DNA from: Pollenia angustigena | Taxonomy: Eukaryota > Arthropoda > Insecta > Diptera > Polleniidae | Direction: 5' to 3' | NCBI GenBank assembly: GCA_930367215.1 | Contig: OV884058.1 | Coordinates: 167,320,478-167,384,477 of the forward strand | Length of the DNA stretch: 64,000 nucleotides | Shown here: piece after piece, positions 45,593 to 57,119 of the stretch | Layout: the number at the start of each line of letters is the position of its first letter | Numbering within the stretch: the stretch's first letter is position 1 | Program-made: the position numbers and the translations under genes | The notes under the pieces: model-generated | Seen by the model: only the letters and a program-made list of their open reading frames with translations | Told to the model about the DNA's origin: nothing | Databases searched by the model: none

Positions 45593-46081
45593 CAACAAAT
45601 ACACTCACTTGCGGTCATACAATCAAACTTGCACAACCGCACACATTCGTTGCTGGTTTCCAGTCAGTCAAATAATCGCAATCGTGCTTTGTTATTTATA
45701 CCATCGTTTAGTTTCGTTTGTCAATTAAGATGTTTGTGTGTTTGGTCCGACAATGATTGGTTTGGTAAAGAAAAAAAAAAAAAAAAAAAAAAAAAACGCC
45801 AGAAATCAAGCAATCATTACTAGGAATGAAACGATACCTCTAAGGTATCGATACTTTTACTCGATGTAATATCGCTCGTAAAGTATCGATACCTACTTAG
45901 TATCGAAAAAAAGTATCGATACTCACTTGTATCGTTTGTATGATAAAAGAATAGAAAGCAGCATTTAAAAACTTTCTTAATAGTGTTTTAGTACTAAACA
46001 ATAAAATAAGAACTACGACCTATTAGAATTTTTGTGCAAAATGAAAAGTGTAAAGATTGAGACCACTTTTAGTTACCACGT

Positions 46082-46858
46082 CCCACCAAACAATTTTCGG
46101 AGCGCTCCTAAATATGACTCTTAAAAGATTCCTTTTCTTGAGGGTTTTATGATTACCCTCCTAATTTATGAGCAATTCTGATTGTTTTCGGAGCCTGTAG
46201 AATTCAGGACTCCGAAAAGATTCATTTTTATGAGCAATTTAGGAGCACACTCCTAGAAAACTCTTATTTATGAGGGTTTTCTGAGGGGCAACGGTAGTTT
46301 GTTTTCTTTCTCTTGATAATTTCAATATTTTGCGTTTGTCTGTCATTATTGTAATAATTTTGCGCTGTTCGGTTGTGGTTTTGATAAAATCTTTGAGAAA
46401 TTGTGCAAAAAGAAGTTTTATTTCTGTTGTTTTTAAATAAAAAACTATCCATTTGTCCGCTAAAATTTGTTTAAAATGATTATGATTTCCATGCACAAAA
46501 CATATATTAATAAAACTTTTCCATTAAAAGCTAAAAAGCACAAATTTACATAAAAATTAATAATACAAGAAAAAGAAACACTCTTATAACACTCTTTTTT
46601 GGCTCCGAAATCCCTCTTTTATGACTCTTTTAAGACGTTGTTATGATTGATTTGTGAGCAAAAAGGCTCACAATTAACCATACAAATCCATAAATTTAGG
46701 AGTCCTAAAACGCTCATATTCAGTACAAAATTTTTTGACGGTTTCATAGGAAAACACGCTCATATCTGAGGGTTTTAGGAGGTTTTTTATGAGCGTTTTG
46801 CTCATAAAAAGGAGTCCTAAAAGACTCTTTTAGGACTCATATTGTTAGCTGGGGTAGT
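46082..46858. mobile_element. MITE-like unit rich in GGAGTCCTAAAA palindromes
   Basis: The left edge is CCCACCAAACAATTTT and the inverted right edge CCCAGCTAACAATATG. The interior repeats GACTCTTAAAAG, GGAGTCCTAAAAG and GAGGGTTTT motifs in both orientations. The Ser/Lys-rich minus-strand frames at 46239-46496 are not convincing. Exact borders are uncertain. Confidence 0.5.
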
Positions 46859-47007
46859 ACCAATTTTCTTTAAAAAAATCTTTTGTTTTGTTATGTGTGT
46901 ATGTAGACCTTTTCACTTGTTAAATGTGTTATATTAATATTATTCGGCTTGAGGTCTGTTTCATAAATTATAATAAAAATAAAAACTCTTGTTCTGTTTT
47001 AATTTTT

Positions 47008-47065
47008 AATTATTTATTTATTCCAATATTTCGACCAACAATGTTGGTCATCCTCAGGGAAATAG
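47008..47065 (-). mobile_element. Penelope-like terminal fragment with hammerhead-like core
   Basis: On the minus strand CTGAGGA is followed by a GACCAAC/GTTGGTC stem and then GAAATA. This is the order CUGANGA, stem II, GAAA of a hammerhead ribozyme, which is common in Penelope-like element ends. Stems I and III are not evident. No RT follows. Tentative. Confidence 0.4.
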
Positions 47066-47228
47066 TTATGATCTAAAAAATATAATTTTAAAACATCTTT
47101 CTTAATTTAAACAAACAAATCTTTTTTATCTTAGGAAACAAAATTTTATAGAACATTCAGGATAACAACCTTAATTCACCTTTTATTCCAGAAATTAACT
47201 ATGTCACTATGTATTTATATTAAATGTT

Positions 47229-47470
47229 AATATGGGCACTTCCACAGAAATACTTTTTTTTTGTCACGTCACGTCACCTAGCAATTATTCTTGTATTTTA
47301 GAACCACGTTGTTCAAATTTTTCCTCTCTTTCACTAAATTAAAACCTAGTTGCGCTCTACACCCAAATGCAAAAAAATAAATAATATTTTTATTATTCTT
47401 TGAGAAACAATTAAAAATGGTTGGTGACGTTACGTGACAAAAAGTAGACATTTCTGTGGAAATACCAATA
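47229..47470. mobile_element. Inverted-repeat unit with GTCACGT arms
   Basis: The left arm TTCCACAGAAATAC then TTTTTGTCACGTCACGTCACC (to 47279) pairs with the right arm GGTGACGTTACGTGACAAAAA then TTTCTGTGGAAATACC (about 47423-47465). The spacer is about 150 bp. A short AT-rich MITE with no coding sequence. Confidence 0.6.
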
Positions 47471-47579
47471 TGCATTTTATTTCTAAATTGATAAATATAT
47501 AATAAAGGGTGGTAAAACAATAATCCACGATGTTAATTGTGAGTTAGTCCTTAACGTCAAGCTTTTTGCGCAACTTAAA

Positions 47580-49105
47580 ATGATCTTTCTTTATTTCAGT
47601 ATTTGACTACTTCTACCGTTGAGAGGTACACAATTGAGCAGCGCGTTAAGATTGTTAAAACCTTTTACGAAAATGGGCGTTCAATCAAAATGCATTTCGT
47701 GCACATCGTGATTTTTTTGGTCAGCATAATCGATCAAATGTTTCCACAATCGGGAGAATTGTCAAATTTCAGCAAACCGGGTCTGTAGGAAATGGGAAAA
47801 CATATGAACATGCTGCCCAGTTAGTTCTGCGGCTGTGAATGGTGTTCGCTATCGCGAGATGATAACGGACCTTCTATAGCCAGATATTGAGGAAATGGAT
47901 CTAGACGATATGTGGTTTATAGGTGTTTACTAGGGACCAGGTTTTATGGAACCCGGGATTTTTAATTAAAAAAAAAACGGGATTTTTCGGGATTTCATAT
48001 ATAAAAGCCAATTTGTAAAATTCATATAATTATAATTATTTTAAAGTAATATGGAAGTATTATGTATTAAAACTTATATTGTAAAAAGCTTCTAAAACAA
48101 ATTAATGACGTCTGATAACACTATGCTAGTTGAAAAAACAGACAAGCCGGGCACATGGCGTTTTACCATAATTCGGGTACGGTGAATCCAGTGGTGCCCG
48201 CTGCTATTTTTTAGGTTGGCTCTGGTTTTCGAGATATACCGTTATTTCGAAAATAGAGGAGGTTACACAACATATGTTCGCGTAACTCAAAAACGCTTTA
48301 GCTTTTTGAAAAAACTAAAAAACCGAAACTCCGCAATAAAATTATAAAATAACTTCTTTCTAATTGAGGTTGGTAGTACATCATATCCCAGTAGGGGCGG
48401 CTCCTGAGCATTTATGTTTGGCAGGGGCCAAGTTTAAGAATTTTATTAAACCGCCAACAATTAGGTTAAAACGCTAGGTGCCCAGCATGTCTAAAAAAAG
48501 TGTCAACTACTTGCACAGTGTAATTATTTTATTGCAAACATATGCTGCCGACTAAACCAATGTTCGCATTCAACACTTCTGGGTATCGTAAATAAATAGC
48601 TTCATATATGCTTTATGACAATATTTAATTTATTTTATTTCAAATATATATGCAAGTATTAATTTAATAAAATAAACTTAAACAAATATGTGTCCAAAGA
48701 CCTTTGGTAGAACCCCCTAAAGTTTTAAACACCTTTTTGCACAACTTGCATTTTGCGTGCGCAATTTTATTATCATTAACTTAGAAAAAAGACCACACCT
48801 TCTGATTTTGTTTTCGAGGTACAAAATGCATTGCATGTAACATTTATTCACTTGTAACTGTTTTGCAACCAGTTAAAAATTAGGTGCATGGTCAGTATGA
48901 TTTATTATTAAATTTTTGAATTTTTACTAAGCCCAAAATCTCGGGATACGGGACTTAAATTTTTAGAATAATCCCGGGATTTCGGTATTCGAAATCGGCT
49001 TCCCTAGTGTTTGCTGGTCAAATGGTTTCTTGATACCGTTACTGCTGCTCCAGCTTTGGTAAATAATCAAAAATTTAAGATTAGTTTGAATACCAAAGTG
49101 AAACG
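47580..49105 (+). pseudogene. mariner-type transposase relic split by a hAT element
   Basis: An N-terminal HTH block VERYTIEQRVKIVKTFYENG is at about 47618-47677. Frame-broken follow-on sequence includes KFQQTGSVGNGKH at about 47770-47805 and GVRYREMITDLL then PDIEEMDLDDMWF at about 47842-47920. This is the pre-catalytic region where mariner proteins read DMWFQQDGA. At that codon the hAT element 47931-49006 is inserted, and further degenerate sequence follows. No intact catalytic triad can be read. Confidence 0.65.
47931..49006. mobile_element. hAT-like element, CCCGGGA-rich ends, inside mariner relic
   Basis: It starts TAGGGACCAGG and ends, inverted, TAGGGAAGCCG. It is flanked by GTGTTTAC (47923-47930) and GTGTTTGC (49007-49014), an 8-bp duplication with one change. 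Both ends carry CCCGGGATTT motifs like those of 8425-9567, suggesting one family. The 1,076 bp interior has no transposase that I can read. Confidence 0.78.
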
Positions 49106-49317
49106 ATTACTTTTGACCGACACCGAGTATTTTTACCGATACTACTTGGTACTCGGTTGCTAAGTATCGATTATTTGTATTTACTTGTATCGTTTCATCC
49201 CTAATCATTACTCATGTAGGCATTCAGCAGTTGCTATGTAGTACAAGAAAAAAAATTTAACAAAAACAACAACAAAAAATTTCCATAGAAAAAGGAGTTG
49301 TTATTGCTGTTAATGTT

Positions 49318-49646
49318 CCCTGCAAATAAAATTGGACCACTGATCCATTTTGATAAAATTGACTACTCCATGGACTGGTCCGATGTAATGCAAGCATGGA
49401 CCATGTCATTGGTAAAAAGTGTTTGTAGTGACGATTTCAAAACTAATCCTCTTGAGCATACCATGGAGTAGTTTTAAAACCACGCCTAAGTGGTCCAAAG
49501 GTGGGTTATATGGTCCTCCCCCAGGACATCGTAATGTCAAATAGACCATGTTTTTTCCATACGTTTGGGTTACTTTTGGAGCAGTCCTGGTCTCTTGTGG
49601 GCTACTCTTTGCACGCGTGTTTGGACTGTTCCTATTATTTGCAGGG
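49318..49646. mobile_element. MITE, CCCTGCAAAT type, copy 3 (complete)
   Basis: Inverted ends CCCTGCAAATA and TATTTGCAGGG. TT flanks both ends. Shares GGACCATGTCATT and AGGACATCGTAATGT with the copies at 7203 and 38238. Confidence 0.82.
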
Positions 49647-49985
49647 TTAATATAACAAAGCGACTCGTACTACTTGAATGCAAAAGCATAAGAATTTATG
49701 CCTTTGGGTATTTGTGTTGTTGCGTGCGCAACAATAAATGCAAACAAAGCCCTTTCAATAAAAAACTCACACATGCACAAATCAAATGTGCATAAAACGA
49801 TTTCAAAATTACCAACGTTGAACTTTGTTTTGCAGGCATCGAGTTAATGTAAATTTTATCGTATGAATAAATCACAAAAAAATAGTGATTTTGCAGTTCT
49901 CTGCATTGAACACACTTTCGGAATTTTGTAGCAACGATTAACGTCTGGCAACCCTCGTTGGTAAAGAAGTCAAATTATTGTGTAG
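49647..49985. other. Spacer before LINE, nothing recognised
   Basis: No credible coding or repeat signal between the MITE and the probable 5' end of the next LINE. Confidence 0.35.
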
Positions 49986-50100
49986 AAGATTATTTTAATA
50001 AAAAAAATTAATTTCTTTAATATTATCGTTGTTATTAAGTAAAAAAAACGGTTTTAAAGTAAAGTTTGAAAGGTACTCTTTTTATTGGAGTGAAAAAACT

Positions 50101-51102
50101 ATGGCTGGAAACAGACGTAAAAGTTTAAATAATAAAAACAAAATTGTTTGTTTACAATGCAAAACTGAAGTGTTAACTAATGAAAATTCGTTGCAGTGCG
50201 ATGTTTGTAATAAAACGCTGCATTCAATATGTACGAAGAAGGATAAAAAGCAAATTGAAAAATTGCTTAATAATGCTTCTCTAGAGTTTACATGTCATTT
50301 TTGCCAACCAAGTGAGAGCGTAAATGTTGTGAGTGAGCTGACTGAAATAAAATCTAAACTAAATCAGCTGGATGATATTAGGGAGGCAATTAAATTTATG
50401 TCCTCCCAATATGATACGATTTTAAAAGCTGTTACAAATAATAACAAAAAAATTAATAATCTGCAAAAGGAAAACAAATCACTACGTAATGAAGTTAAAC
50501 AACTAAAATCGAGCGTTAAATTTTTAAATGATGTTAGAGTACAAAACGATTGTGTTATTAATGGAATAAAAGTTAAAGATGAGAAAGTAAAAGCTATCGA
50601 TGTTGTTTTAAATATTGCTCAGAAAACTGGTGCCGATATATGTGAGGATGAAATTGATGAGGCTTATTTTTTGAGCACAAAAGAAAAATTTTCCAATGTA
50701 TCTACTGAACCAAAAAAGAAATCTATTGTTGTAAAATTTTCAAATAAAAAAAGTAAAAAGATATTTATGGCTGAAAAAGCAAAAATGAAAGATATGGATG
50801 ATTTAAAAAAAGTATATGTCAATGATTTTCTTTGCAAGGAGTCCATGGAAGTGTTTAATTATGCAAAATCGCTGAAAGCAGTTGGATACAGTTTTGTTTA
50901 TGCTAGAGGAGGAATTATATTTGCAAGGAAGGATTCTAACTCAAGACTATTTCGTATTAAATCAATGGATGATGTGGATCGCATTTTACTTAACTCTTCC
51001 GGTGGTGGTGGTAGAAAAAATGGTTCTGTGGCTCATGTTGAAACAACTGATGATGATAGTGATGATGATGATAATGGTAACGTTGATGAAGGTGATATTT
51101 AG
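50101..51102 (+). CDS. LINE ORF1: PHD-like finger, coiled coil, RNA-binding domain
   Basis: An ATG at 50101 gives 333 residues; the open frame extends upstream without another ATG. Residues 17-90 form a PHD-like pattern: VCLQCKTEV, LQCDVCNKTLHSICTK and FTCHFCQPS. Residues about 100-160 are heptad-rich (EIKSKLNQLDDIREAIKF, NLQKENKSLRNEVKQLKSS), predicting a coiled coil. Residues about 165-290 look like the RNA-binding part of LINE ORF1 proteins (CVINGIKVK, KKSIVVKFSNKKSKK, YARGGIIFARK). The C-terminus is an acidic Asp tract. The likely role is LINE ribonucleoprotein assembly. No defects were seen. Confidence 0.8.
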   Translation: MAGNRRKSLNNKNKIVCLQCKTEVLTNENSLQCDVCNKTLHSICTKKDKKQIEKLLNNASLEFTCHFCQPSESVNVVSELTEIKSKLNQLDDIREAIKFMSSQYDTILKAVTNNNKKINNLQKENKSLRNEVKQLKSSVKFLNDVRVQNDCVINGIKVKDEKVKAIDVVLNIAQKTGADICEDEIDEAYFLSTKEKFSNVSTEPKKKSIVVKFSNKKSKKIFMAEKAKMKDMDDLKKVYVNDFLCKESMEVFNYAKSLKAVGYSFVYARGGIIFARKDSNSRLFRIKSMDDVDRILLNSSGGGGRKNGSVAHVETTDDDSDDDDNGNVDEGDI

Positions 51103-51184
51103 ATTTTCTTATCCTTATATTTTTTTTTTATTTTTCTTGTAAAAAATTTAAATGCTTTTTTTTACTATTTTTTTTACATAAATT

Positions 51185-54093
51185 ATGAATTCAAAGTATT
51201 TTAAAAATTTAAATTCTTATAATTGTTTTATTAATAAATACAATAAAAAATTTTTGAATATTTTATCTGTAAATATTAGAAGTGTTTCTTCAATTTCCAA
51301 ATTTAATAAATTTAAATATGAACTTAGCAAGCTTAAAGAACTTCCTGACATAATTGCTATTCAGGAGACTTGGTTCGATAAGCAATGTATAAATCTATAC
51401 ACAATTTTCGGTTATGAAGTTGTTAATTGTTGGAGAAAGGATGGATATGGTGGGACTTCTGTGTTTGTGAAGTCTGTTTTGAATTATAAAATCAAACAAA
51501 ATTTAAGTAAAGAATTTTTGGATATAATATCAATAGAGTTGCCAGATGTCAAAATAATGAACAAACCTTTAACGATTGTATCAGTTTATCGGTCACAAAA
51601 ATGCACCGTACCTACATTTCTTGAACAAATTGAAGATCTTCTTATTTTAAATAATGGTGTTCCATGCTTTTTCGTAGGAGATATTAATATTGATATGTTG
51701 TGTAACAACAGGGATCTAAATCTTTTAAATAACCTATTTTCCGAATTTGATATGCATTCTTGCCACAATCTTGTAACAAGGCCTCTAAGTGGAACGTCTA
51801 TTGACTGCGTTTTTACGAATTTATCTAACCAAGTATATATATATATTCTATTGAGAGCAATCTAAGTGATCATAATATGATAAGTTGTAAATTGGATTTG
51901 AAATTTATGTGTCAGGATGTAATGATTAAGAAAAAGTATGAAATTGATTACAGCAAATTCAAAAGTTACTTAGATAATAATTTATTAAATGGAAATTCAT
52001 CTTGTAATAATTCATCTGATTTGTGCCAAAGCTTAATAAACAATCTTTCAGCAGCTGTCATACATAGTACAAAAATTACTACCAAGCGTTTTAATGATCG
52101 TAAAAAACTTACACCATGGATATCTGACAACTTGCTTAATATAATTGCATTAAAGGACAATCTACTAAAGGCACGAAGGAAAATTCGTAGCGATAAATCC
52201 ATATCGGAACGATTAAAAAGAATTAGCAAAATCATTAAAATAAGCAACAACAAACTAATGAATGATTATTATTCATATAATTTAGAAAATTGTAGTGGAG
52301 ACCCAAAGAAAACTTGGCAATTTTTAAATAAAGCGTTAGGTAGAAAAAGAACTGGAATAAAAAGTGTTGTAAAGCAAGATGGTTGTGTTTTGACAAAAGA
52401 TGAAGATAGAGTTGAAGCTTTAAATGATTTTTTCGTTGATATTGTTGATAATATGCAAACAAATATTACAACAAATGCAAGTGATGATATAAACTGTTTC
52501 CGTACTTTAATTCCTGAAAGAACAACTTTTGAGCTCAAAAAGGTAAATAGAACCAAAGTTGGAAATATTTTGAATACTTTGGACAATAAAAAAAGTCCGG
52601 GTTATGATAATATTACGCCTAGAATGCTTTTAATAAGTGAGAATGTGGTAGTTGATATGTTGACTGAGATTTTCAATAGAATGATCGACGAAGGGAACTA
52701 TCCTGATGTACTTAAAGTACATAAGGTAATTCCAATACCAAAAATTACTGGATCTAATAGTATTGAAAGTTTTAGACCAGTTTCTGTCTTGTCAGCTGTG
52801 GATAAAATTTTTGAAAAAATTATATGCGAACAATTATCCAATTATCTTGACGATAATAACATTTTATTTCAAAGGCAATATGGTTTTAAAAAAGGAGCAG
52901 GAACCGAAGAAGCAGTAGTAAATGTTATTGATTACATTTGTGGAGAGCTTGATGCTGGGTATAGTGGTGTTGCAGGAGTATTTTTTGACTATTCAAAAGC
53001 GTTTGATCTCGTAAATCATGACATTTTGGTTAAAAAGCTTTCTATACTAGGCCTAACGAACAAAACACTGGAAATATTTCGTCAATATTTGGTAAACCGC
53101 ATGCAATTTGTTCAAATTGGTGAATATAGCAGCTCTAGGCGTCCAGTCAAATGTGGAGTCCCACAGGGAAGTGCCCTTGGACCATTATTGTTCAAAATTT
53201 TTATTAACGATATAAAAAACATACATTTTAATGGAAAACTGTATATGTATGCTGACGATGTTTGTATTTTTTACCCATATAAATGCCAACAAGTTTTACA
53301 AACTCAAATTGAATATGATGCGGCTATTTTAAGTGAGTTTTCCCGATGTAATCGACTTGTTTTGAATCCAAATAAAACTAAATTTGTAAGATTTAAACCA
53401 TACCGATCAAGGAATGATGGAGAGATGGTGGTTCATATTGATGGAACTCCAATAACTGAATCCGAGATGGTTAACTATTTAGGCATTCAACTGAAACAGA
53501 ATTTATTATGGGATGAGCACATAAACTTGTTAAAAACTAAAATTTCATCTGGAATTGGTATTTTATACAAATTCAAAAATAAACTTAATTCTGATGTTAA
53601 AATGCTTATATATCAATCACTTATACATTCTCATTTAACTTATCTTCCTATTATTTATGGCTGTAAAGTAAACAGTTCACTAAAGTCCCTTCAATCTGCT
53701 CAAAATAAAGCTCTTAAGCTGGTTTTTAATCTTCCGCTAAGATTTTCAACGTTAAACTTATTTAAAAAATATGCTAAAAAGGTTCTTCCAGTAAGAGGCT
53801 TATATAAACAAAAAGTTTTAACATACGTTTTCAAAACAATAAGAGGAGGAGATGTTCGTGGTTCCAGGCAGTTTACTCAAAATATTTTACACACTCGAAG
53901 AAATACTAGACAGGCTCTGAATTTAAGTATTGTAAGATGTCGTTTAGATTTAACAAAACAACGCATTGCTTATGTTGGACCAAGTGAGTATAATGAATTG
54001 TCAATCAATATTCGTAATATACAAGCTTTATCTACATTTAAAAAATCCATTAAAGATCTTTTACTTCGTAATGTTGAAACACTTCTAGTATAA
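51185..54093 (+). pseudogene. LINE ORF2 endonuclease-RT with one frameshift
   Basis: From the ATG at 51185. The endonuclease has LSVNIRSVSSISKF, IIAIQETWFD, GYGGTSVFVK, YRSQKCTV, FFVGDINIDML and TSIDCVFTN, and after the shift SNLSDHNMISCKL, which keeps the SDH motif. RT has SFRPVSVLSAVDKIFEK, YGFKKGAGTEEAVV, FFDYSKAFDLVNHDIL, CGVPQGSALGPLLFKIF and catalytic MYADDVCIFY. A C-terminal tail follows to 54093. The break lies in a TA run (about 51835-51850): frame 1 stops at 51865 while the second frame continues, so slippage changed the repeat number or the assembly is wrong there. Otherwise full length, about 965 residues. Confidence 0.88.
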
Positions 54094-54320
54094 AATATTA
54101 TTTTATTACTATTTTTTATTTTTTTTTTCTCTTTCCCTAAGTCTAAATTTATTGTATATAATGTAAATTTTAAAAATAGATTTTAAAAATCTTCTATATG
54201 TAATATATACAGAGTTGCCTTTTAGCCTCTACAAAGCCTTTATGGCGCTGAGGCGTTAAACTTATTATTGTATAAATATTATATTGAATAAAAAAAAATA
54301 TATATAAAAAAAAAAAAAAT

Positions 54321-55612
54321 TTCGGCAATTATATATCTGTAAGTTAAGAGGAATGAAAAAAATTTGCCAGTTTGTTCGAACTTGTTGTGTATTAGGACAA
54401 TATTGCCCATGAAGCATCCATTGACTTTAATGCTGATATGATACCAGAGCAAAACGATGAATTTTAAGGCCACGCCGAAGTTTCAAGTGGAAATTTAGTT
54501 AGATGAACTTAAAGCTCAAATTGGAATCTTTTTATAACATATCGCACACACAAAAAAAAAAAAAAAATCAATGTAAATTCGTTCAAAACAAGGTTGATTT
54601 TAAATTTTTCAGTAGTGATTTTGCTTCATTGTTGTTTCATGTTAATTTAACATGATTTTACAATAACTTGCAAACAAAATGTTTTCCTTTTAAAATAACT
54701 ATAATTCATGTTAATTTAACATTGCAGTAAAGTTAGAACAAAATGTAATTTATATTGAAATAACTATCCGAATCACGTTGAATGAAAGTTATTTCAAGTT
54801 GAAACAACGTGAATTTCATGTAGAATCAAATTGGTTAGAGTGTGATATAACAGTGTGAAGACAACATATGCATTTGTTAAAGAATAATTTAAAACACTTA
54901 CCCCTGTAACACATGTTTCACTTATTTTGTATCTCCTTTGTTAACAGAAGCATCAGCAGAATGGCCCGATATGGTTTTCGTCATCATTCTACTTTGAAAA
55001 CTTGATGTACTATTTAACTAAATAATTTTAATTAAAAGAATACGGGAATTGTCTTCTTTTTATAACATACTTTAAACATGAAAATACAAAAATGTACATA
55101 CTTAAGTATGTATGCATGTTCATTTAACAAGATAAGCCTTTGATTTTAATATAAAACAGGTTTTTATGGATTCAATATTGAACAATGTTATTTTAACAGT
55201 GAATAATATTAAATAAACGTGATTTAAGGTTATTTTAATATTTTTCATTTAAAATTAATATGAAATAATGATAAATTTAAATAAAGGGCATACTTTTGCA
55301 GAAATTTACCATGATTCTCAATCAACATTTCGCCATGTTGTTTTAACATTGGTATTTTTTTCTGTGTGCACTTGTTTAAGAATAGTGTATTTATGTACTC
55401 ACTTTTTGGAAAACATGGACACGTCATGTTCAAATCTAACCGCTGTAAAAATATCGTGCCATATTGTCTTCTCTTTGGTAATGAAACTGTTGGTTTTAAA
55501 ATTCTTTTTCATATGCCTGTAATGTAAAATTAAAAATTGTTTTGCTTCTACTAAAAATTTTTACATTTTGAGTTAGTCCAGTATTGTCAAACGAGTGCGA
55601 TATTTATTAATA
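54321..55612. other. Non-coding, partly related to the next element
   Basis: 54895-55040 resembles 56060-56220 (TAACACATGTTTCACTT and GGCCCGATATGG-type blocks), so a second member of the same family may lie here, but its ends were not found. TTCATGTTAATTTAACAT repeats near 54640 and 54707. The frame at 55268-55522 has no recognisable domain. Confidence 0.4.
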
Positions 55613-56669
55613 CACTCACAATATTCTGTACGTAAAATTAACTGAAATATAAATATATAATATAAAATAATATAAAATAAATGAAAATTCAATTAAAAAC
55701 TGGTCTACTTATTTTTCATTTATTTTTAACAAAAAGTTCATTAAATTTTTACTGTCAAAAATTCAATAACATATTCCGTAAAATCAAATAAATATTCAGT
55801 TATTTTATAAAATTTTACTGTCAAAATTTCAACACCATATTCAGTTAAAACAATTAAATATTCAGTTATTTTATAAAATTTTACTGTCAAAAAATTTACC
55901 CCATATTCAGTAAAAACAATTTAATATTCAGTTATTTTATTAAATTCAGTAATTTTCGTTTACTCCACAAAAGAGCCGAATTTCTAAAAAAAAATACCAG
56001 ACAGACACCTGTCCGCTTGTTTTTCTTATAAGCGAGAGAGGGAGAATATTATTATTTACTTACCCTGTTACACAAGTTTGTTTTACTTTTGTTGTACAGA
56101 CCACGTTGTTTACAGAAGAACTCTCAATTATATGACACCAGCAGCATGACCGATATGGCTTCGCAATTATTTTACTTTTAAAATTTGATGTATTTAACTA
56201 AATTATTTTAACAAATAGAAAATGGGAATTGCTTACACAAAACAAGCAATTCATTTTTTATAGATAAATAAAAATAAATTTTTAGTAGTTAAATTATATA
56301 AAATAACTGAATATTTAATTGTTTTTACTGAATACGGGATCAATTTTTTGACAGTAAAATTTAAAAAAATAACTGAATGTTTATTTGATTTTACGGAATA
56401 TGGTGTTGAATTTTTGACACTAAAAATTAAATGAACTTTAAATTAAATTTTTATTTAATTTAACATAAAGAAGAATTTAACCTTATCAACGGACAATATT
56501 AACTGCGACTGAAAATCCGTATTAATATGCACTTAGTTTTATGAATAACTGTTAGAATCAGTGAAAAATAAATTTGCTTGGAATTTTAAATGTTTATTTA
56601 TTTAAAAATTACTGAACGGAATATTGCTTAAATAAACTACAGTCCGTTACTGTAATTATATTGTGAGTG
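55613..56669. mobile_element. 1,057-bp inverted-repeat element with TA duplication
   Basis: Ends CACTCACAATAT and ATATTGTGAGTG with TA on each side. The left interior has a tandem repeat of about 77 bp (55740-55965: TATTCAGTTATTTTA, AAATTTTACTGTCAAAA), and the right interior has the same blocks inverted (about 56285-56440), so the whole folds back. No transposase; TA flanks suggest a Tc1/mariner-type MITE. Confidence 0.68.
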
Positions 56670-57119
56670 TAAGAATATCGTTTTAACAAAATGTTTTTCT
56701 CCAGACGTATAAAAAACGAAATTGCAAACAAAACAAGCCATAAATGTTTAAAATCTGTTAGCAACTTTTGATTTTATTCACAAAAGTCGAAAAACTTGAA
56801 TTAATTTAAGAATTTCACAAAACGCAATTTTTGTATTGGAGCCCCCTAAGACGTGGTGAAACGGGCAAGTATGTCTCGAGAAAATGTTAAGGACAAAAAA
56901 CTAATTGAGGTCGGTCATACATTTTATCACACTAGGGACTAGTCGTATTTATGGGACTTTTTCTTCAATATGTTTCTAGTCTGCATTGAACATTTTGTAT
57001 GGGAGCCCCCTTGAGGAATGGAGATAGCGGGTATGTTAGAAATAAATGCTTGATGGACCAAATTTAAGAATTTTATAAAACCGCCATATATGCTGTTACA
57101 GCGCATATGAAGTGTCAAT
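56670..57119. other. Non-coding interval
   Basis: Contains TTGTATTGGAGCCCCCTAAG and TTGTATGGGAGCCCCCTTGA type blocks (about 56832 and 56993), which look like an old repeat of the R1/DINE kind. No gene. Confidence 0.35.

Larger units (their letters stand above)
45821..49203. mobile_element. 3.4-kb hAT element with ATCATTAC duplication
   Basis: The ends TAGGAATGAAACGATAC (45821) and, inverted, TAGGGATGAAACGATAC (49203) are flanked by ATCATTAC at 45813-45820 and 49204-49211. The subterminal DNA has dense GTATCGATAC palindromes on the left (45845-45925) and related ones on the right. No hAT transposase is visible. The interior is taken up by a MITE, a Penelope-like tail, an inverted-repeat unit, a mariner relic and another hAT element. 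Confidence 0.85.
49986..54320 (+). mobile_element. Nearly complete LINE (CR1/jockey group), copy 2
   Basis: Contains an intact ORF1, an ORF2 with one frameshift in a TA microsatellite, a 3' UTR of about 200 bp with GCCTCTACAAAGCC, and an A-rich end (about 54288-54320). The 5' border is approximate and no duplication was assigned. Its sequence differs clearly from the LINE at 34303, so it is another family. Confidence 0.82.

Noticed and set aside
50882..51142. Met/Val-rich 86-codon frame at the end of LINE ORF1
   Set aside because: A shadow frame of the Asp-rich C-terminus of ORF1.
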